Notes under the pieces: model-generated
Databases searched by the model: none
Told to the model about the DNA's origin: nothing
Seen by the model: the letters and a program-made list of their open reading frames with translations, nothing else
Made by a program: the position numbers and the translations under genes
From: DATEMK01 sp035275625
GTDB taxonomy: Bacteria; Bacteroidota; Bacteroidia; AKYH767-A; OLB10
Reading direction: 5' to 3'
Assembly: GCA_035275625.1 (NCBI GenBank)
Contig: DATEMK010000433.1
Location: 1-10,199 of the forward strand
Length of the DNA: 10,199 nucleotides
Shown: positions 6,970 to 10,199 of the stretch, in pieces
Layout of the letters: each line of letters begins with the position of its first letter
Position numbering within the stretch: position 1 is the first letter of the stretch

Positions 6970-8396
6970 TCAGCAGGGTGAAAACAGTGTCGGATAACGA
7001 GCACCTCGTTATTTTCACAAAAGACATTAAAAAATTCAACACCTCTTTTTTTACCCCTGCTGAAACAGGATATGTTAAAACCGAATTATCCAATGATACC
7101 AGGCAGGTTTTAGTGAATCAATATAAGAGGGTAATCGTGTTGCAGGTTATTGATAAATCACCGGATAAAAACAAAGTTCTTGAAGCCTGCCGCAAAGCAG
7201 GCGATAAAATTGCAGATCTTCTCAATAAAAGAAAAGCTAAAAGCGTCACTCTTGCAGATGACAATTTAACGGATGAACTTTTAGCTTTTGCCGAAGGAAT
7301 GTACCTGGGAAATTACCAATTCCTCAAATACAAAAAAGAAAAAGAGAAAGACATTCATTCGCTCAGCGAAATAAAAATCTTAAACAAAAAAATTTCTGAT
7401 AAGGATTTTGCTTCGCTCAACATTGTTTGTGAAGCTGCCTGCATTGCCCGCGACCTGGTGAACGAACCCCAGTCTTTTTTAACGGCAACACAACTGGCCA
7501 GAGAATTTCAATCGCTGGGAAAACAGGCCGGGTTTAGTACAGAGGTTTTTAATAAATCAAAAATACAATCCATGAAAATGGGCGGTTTGCTTGCTGTAAA
7601 CCAGGGCAGCATTGAACCCCCCACCTTTACCATTATGGAATACAAACCAAACAGGCCGGTAAATAAAAAGCCTTATATCCTGGTTGGAAAAGGCGTGGTG
7701 TATGATACGGGCGGGCTCAGCCTGAAGCCGACTCTCAACTCAATGGATTATATGAAATGCGACATGGCAGGGGGAGCAGTTGTCGGAACAACATTATATG
7801 CTATTGCAAAAGCAAAGCTTCCGATTCATGTAATCGGTTTGGTTCCGGCAACGGACAACCGCCCTGACGGAGGCGCATATACTCCCGGTGACGTTATAAC
7901 TATGTACAGCGGATTAACAGTGGAAGTGCTCAATACCGATGCGGAAGGAAGAATGATTCTTGCGGATGCTTTGCATTATGCAAAACAATACAACCCGGAA
8001 TTGGTGTGTGAATTTTCAACATTAACAGGCGCTGCTTCGGTAGCCGTTGGCCATTATGGAATCGTATGCATGGGCAATGCGGATAACCGGACTAAAAAAG
8101 AACTGAATGACAGCGCTAATCATGTTTTTGAAAGACTGGTCGAGTTTCCTTTCTGGGAAGAATATGATGAGCTCATCAAATCGGACATTGCTGACATGAA
8201 AAATGTAGGCGGATCAGCAGCGGGCGCTATTACTGCAGGACGTTTTCTGAATAAATTTATAGATTATCCTTTCATGCACTTTGATATAGCCGGGCCGGCT
8301 TTTCTAAAAACCAATGACAGTTACAGAGGGAAAAATGGCACCGGTATTGGCGTCCGTTTTATGTTCGATTTTCTAAAGAAAAAAGCAGGGAAATAA
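6957..8396 (+). CDS. pepA: Leucyl aminopeptidase, peptidase family M17
   Basis: This cytosolic two-metal aminopeptidase releases N-terminal residues from peptides and helps recycle them. At 479 aa it is close to the usual 480-500. Residues 1 to about 150 are the variable N-terminal domain and about 160-479 the catalytic domain. Family motifs and expected ligands are present: VGKGVVYDTGGLSLKP (243-258) with K245, D250 and K257; MKCDMAGG (266-273) with D269; and the M17 signature NTDAEGR (326-332) with D328, E330 and R332. These align with K270, D275, K282, D293, D352, E354 and R356 of E. coli PepA, so the enzyme should be active. No signal peptide is seen. pdxA follows after 33 bp on the same strand, so the two are probably co-transcribed. 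The name is by family; exact substrate preference is not predictable. Confidence 0.95.
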   Translation: MNTTISRVKTVSDNEHLVIFTKDIKKFNTSFFTPAETGYVKTELSNDTRQVLVNQYKRVIVLQVIDKSPDKNKVLEACRKAGDKIADLLNKRKAKSVTLADDNLTDELLAFAEGMYLGNYQFLKYKKEKEKDIHSLSEIKILNKKISDKDFASLNIVCEAACIARDLVNEPQSFLTATQLAREFQSLGKQAGFSTEVFNKSKIQSMKMGGLLAVNQGSIEPPTFTIMEYKPNRPVNKKPYILVGKGVVYDTGGLSLKPTLNSMDYMKCDMAGGAVVGTTLYAIAKAKLPIHVIGLVPATDNRPDGGAYTPGDVITMYSGLTVEVLNTDAEGRMILADALHYAKQYNPELVCEFSTLTGAASVAVGHYGIVCMGNADNRTKKELNDSANHVFERLVEFPFWEEYDELIKSDIADMKNVGGSAAGAITAGRFLNKFIDYPFMHFDIAGPAFLKTNDSYRGKNGTGIGVRFMFDFLKKKAGK

Positions 8397-8429
8397 AAAT
8401 TCCGGTAATAAATAATCAATAATTTTTCA

Positions 8430-9494
8430 ATGGCACAGGAAAACGAAGCAAGAGTAAAAGCAGGAATTACTATTGGCGATCCCAATGGAATCGGGCTGGA
8501 GATTATGCTGAAAACATTCCTGGATCCTGCCATGATGCAGGTGTGCACTCCTGTCATATATGGCTCCTCGAAAGTGTTGTCGTACCACCGCAAAACACTT
8601 GGTATAAATGAATTTAATTACAGCACTATCCGTTATCACAATGAAATAAATCCTAAAAAAGTAAACCTGTTTAATTGCTGGGAAGAAGATGTTAAGATTG
8701 AAATCGGGAAACCTTCATCCACCGGTGGGAAGTATGCTTTTAAATCATTAGAGGCCGCCTGCAAAGATTTGGCTGAAAAAAAAATTGATGTGCTTGTTAC
8801 AGCGCCCATTGATAAGAAAACCATCCAGCAGGAAGGATTCAGCTTTCCGGGGCATACAGAATATCTTGCTAAATATTTTAACTCGAATGATTACCTGATG
8901 ATGATGGTAAACGGTTCACTGCGTGTTTCATTTGTAACCGGCCACATTCCTTTGCAAAATGTGGCAAAAGAAATTACTGCGGAAAAAATAATTGCAAAGC
9001 TTGTTATCATGAACCTGTCATTAAAGCGTGATTTCGGAATCCGGAAGCCAAAGATGGCCGTGCTTTCGCTCAATCCTCATGCAGGAGACAATGGTTTGAT
9101 CGGCAAAGAAGAGGAAGAAATTATCAAGCCCGCCATTAAAAAAGCATTTGATGACGGAATGCTTGTAACAGGGCCTTACTCTGCGGATGGATTTTTCGGA
9201 TCGTCAGCCTATAAAAAATTTGACGGTATCCTCTCCATGTACCACGACCAGGGATTGGTCCCTTTCAAAGCTATGTCATTTACTTCGGGAGTAAATTATA
9301 CTGCCGGGCTGCCGGTAGTCCGCACCTCACCCGATCATGGGGTGGGCTATGATATTGCAGGAAAAAACATCGCCTCTGAAACTTCTTTTCGCGAAGCTAT
9401 TTATGTTGCCTGCGATGTTTTTAATAAAAGGATCGAATACGATGCGGCCAATGCAAACCCGCTTAAGTTTTCAAAATTGGGGGCGGACAGGTAA
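8430..9494 (+). CDS. pdxA: 4-hydroxythreonine-4-phosphate dehydrogenase (PdxA)
   Basis: PdxA oxidises 4-hydroxy-L-threonine phosphate with NAD to 3-amino-2-oxopropyl phosphate, a step of the DXP-dependent route to pyridoxal phosphate; it acts in the cytosol. The 354-aa length is slightly above the E. coli enzyme. The N-terminal AGITIGDPNGIGLEI (11-25) is typical. The metal-binding histidines are H172 (TGHIPL), H217 (NPHAGDNG) and H272 (MYHDQGL). The substrate-contacting pair H142-T143 lies in FPGHTEYL. SPDHGVGYDIAGK (300-312) is the conserved C-terminal block. All key residues are present, so it should be functional. It is the second gene after the aminopeptidase, with no recognisable promoter in the 33-bp gap, and is closed by a strong terminator 61 bp after its stop. 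Confidence 0.96.
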   Translation: MAQENEARVKAGITIGDPNGIGLEIMLKTFLDPAMMQVCTPVIYGSSKVLSYHRKTLGINEFNYSTIRYHNEINPKKVNLFNCWEEDVKIEIGKPSSTGGKYAFKSLEAACKDLAEKKIDVLVTAPIDKKTIQQEGFSFPGHTEYLAKYFNSNDYLMMMVNGSLRVSFVTGHIPLQNVAKEITAEKIIAKLVIMNLSLKRDFGIRKPKMAVLSLNPHAGDNGLIGKEEEEIIKPAIKKAFDDGMLVTGPYSADGFFGSSAYKKFDGILSMYHDQGLVPFKAMSFTSGVNYTAGLPVVRTSPDHGVGYDIAGKNIASETSFREAIYVACDVFNKRIEYDAANANPLKFSKLGADR

Positions 9495-9555
9495 AAGGAA
9501 CTCCCGATTGCACGAAAACCAACTGCACTATGTTATGGTTTGGAACTTGTATTAG

Positions 9556-9581
9556 CTCCGCCATTTATGGCGGAGTTTTTT
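9556..9581 (+). terminator. Rho-independent terminator after pdxA
   Basis: CTCCGCCA (9556-9563) and TGGCGGAG (9568-9575) form a perfect 8-bp GC-rich stem with the 4-nt loop TTTA, followed directly by six T (9576-9581). This is a standard intrinsic terminator for the aminopeptidase-pdxA transcript. Confidence 0.9.
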
Positions 9582-9646
9582 AATGAATAATGAAAGTGGC
9601 TTTAGCCATGATTTTTTTTTGTTCGGTTTTTTTGTTTGATTTTTTT

Positions 9647-9679
9647 GTTCGTTTCTTTTGCTTGTGCAAAAGAAAGAAC
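9647..9679. repeat. Inverted repeat, 14 bp with one bulge
   Basis: TTTCTTTTGC (9652-9661) pairs with GCAAAAGAAA (9666-9675) across the loop TTGT. With G9651 bulged, GTTC (9647-9650) extends the stem by pairing with GAAC (9676-9679). No T-run follows on the forward strand. It resembles dispersed Bacteroidota intergenic repeats, a recollection that needs a search. Confidence 0.8.
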
Positions 9680-9683
9680 CAAA

Positions 9684-9723
9684 CCTGCCTGCCATGCCTT
9701 CGGCAGGTAAACCGGCAGGCAGG
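9684..9723. repeat. GC-rich inverted repeat with nested hairpins
   Basis: CCTGCCTGCC (9684-9693) pairs perfectly with GGCAGGCAGG (9714-9723). The 20-nt centre contains TGCC-TTC-GGCA (9695-9705). An alternative pairing, CCTGCC (9688-9693) with GGCAGG (9702-9707), competes with the outer stem, so two folds are possible. It is far more GC-rich than its surroundings. Confidence 0.85.
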
Positions 9724-9865
9724 GAAAAGCACACCACGAAAACCAACCGAAATTTTTTCTTGTCGCACATGCTAACGCCTCTAAGCCGAAAAAATCCCGG
9801 TTCGCACTTTTCGTGGACACCAGCCGCACCTTGTTACGGTAAAAAAAAGGCTTTGAAAGTTATTA

Positions 9866-10075
9866 AATACTCCTTGCCAGATTGAAATTACCCTCGTCCT
9901 GATTTGGATTACCCCTGCTCCAAAATAAATTATCCTAAGTCCAATGTTCATTACCCCCGCTCCAAAAGCCTTTACCCCTGCCCGGAAATGAATTATTGGC
10001 AGAAAGATGAAGATTACCCCTGCCCGGAAACGAATTACCCCTACCCAGAAACCGTATACCCCGACACTTTGTCAT
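9866..10075. repeat. Phased array of ten degenerate 21-bp units (ATTACCCC core)
   Basis: Units begin at 9866 (weak), 9887, 9908, 9929, 9950, 9971, 9992, 10013, 10034 and 10055, exactly 21 bp apart. The consensus starts ATTACCCCTGCCC, then one or two variable bases, then GAAA and a variable tail. Units 9971, 10013 and 10034 are closest to it; 9992 keeps only ATTA and the length. There are no spacers, so this is not a CRISPR array. In one forward frame the array is open from 9886 to the TAA at 10075-10077 and encodes heptads such as YPCPETN, but it has no upstream start codon and a TGA at 9883-9885. Confidence 0.85.
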
Positions 10076-10077
10076 AA

Positions 10078-10199
10078 AATGGGGAATTGAAATAGTGGGG
10101 ACAAGTAAAGTATTAGTTTAAATGACAATACGTAATGGGTTAGATAATTTAATGCTATAAAAAATCGTGTAAGGTTTTGGGGATTTTTGTAAGAAATGA
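10078..10199. other. AT-rich flank with no recognisable feature
   Basis: This AT-rich sequence follows the 21-bp array. No open frame of useful length, no convincing promoter and no hairpin terminator was found. It may be the upstream region of a gene beyond the window edge. Confidence 0.5.

Larger units (their letters stand above)
9582..9865. other. Gene-free intergenic stretch with T-runs and hairpins
   Basis: No convincing gene is seen. It starts with a small TGGC-TTTA-GCCA hairpin (9597-9608), followed after TGA by a run of T (9612-9620) that may act as a weak second terminator. T-rich DNA, the hairpins at 9647-9723 and a stretch without clear features up to 9865 follow. Open frames on both strands here overlap one another, lack any domain and run through the inverted repeats, so they are taken as chance. 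Confidence 0.6.

Noticed and set aside
9552..9829. Several overlapping open frames on both strands (62-75 codons)
   Set aside because: They run through the terminator, T-rich runs and inverted repeats, translate to Lys/Phe-rich low-complexity sequence, and overlap each other; best seen as chance.
9887..10075. CRISPR-like array
   Set aside because: Units are contiguous with no spacers, are degenerate, and there is no cas gene in the window.
9935..10075. Reverse-strand open frame of 46 codons from an ATG at 10075 with SFPGRGN heptads
   Set aside because: Any repeat whose period is a multiple of three tends to be open in several frames. Codon differences between units here are not mainly synonymous, and it ends within the array.

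Overview
The window reads as chromosomal DNA from a member of the Bacteroidota. Three predicted secreted proteins end in Por/type IX secretion (T9SS) C-terminal sorting domains. Several genes are preceded by the Bacteroidota -7 promoter element TAnnTTTG, and none has a clear Shine-Dalgarno site. Menaquinone synthesis by the futalosine route is indicated by mqnC. The intergenic DNA is rich in inverted repeats. A placement near Chitinophagales or Sphingobacteriales is a guess from overall protein style, not a demonstrated assignment.

Left part (1-5617). A 24-bp inverted repeat (11-70) precedes a TylF/MycF-like O-methyltransferase (164-952). Next come two forward genes for secreted proteins. The first (1055-2251) has two PKD/Ig-like domains. 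The second (2589-4391) is a cysteine-rich protein with an N-terminal SHGMGGEITW motif. They are separated by a 337-bp gap that holds a tandem duplication of about 126 bp. A convergent reverse-strand gene (5617-4412) encodes a six-blade Kelch-type propeller with a T9SS tail and has the best promoter match in the window.

Middle (5731-9581). mqnC runs on the reverse strand, divergent from a forward pair formed by an M17 leucyl aminopeptidase (6957-8396) and pdxA (8430-9494). The pair is spaced by 33 bp and is probably co-transcribed. A strong rho-independent terminator at 9556-9581 closes it. These are housekeeping genes: quinone synthesis, peptide turnover and vitamin B6 synthesis.

Right part (9582-10199) has no convincing gene. 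It contains hairpin-forming repeats (9647-9723) and then a degenerate but exactly phased array of 21-bp units (9866-10075) built on ATTACCCC. This array is the most unusual element of the window. Its period equals two DNA helical turns and also seven codons. In one frame it reads as an open Tyr-Pro-rich heptapeptide repeat without a start codon. Whether it is a protein-binding array, a decayed repeat gene or a neutral satellite cannot be settled from this sequence alone.
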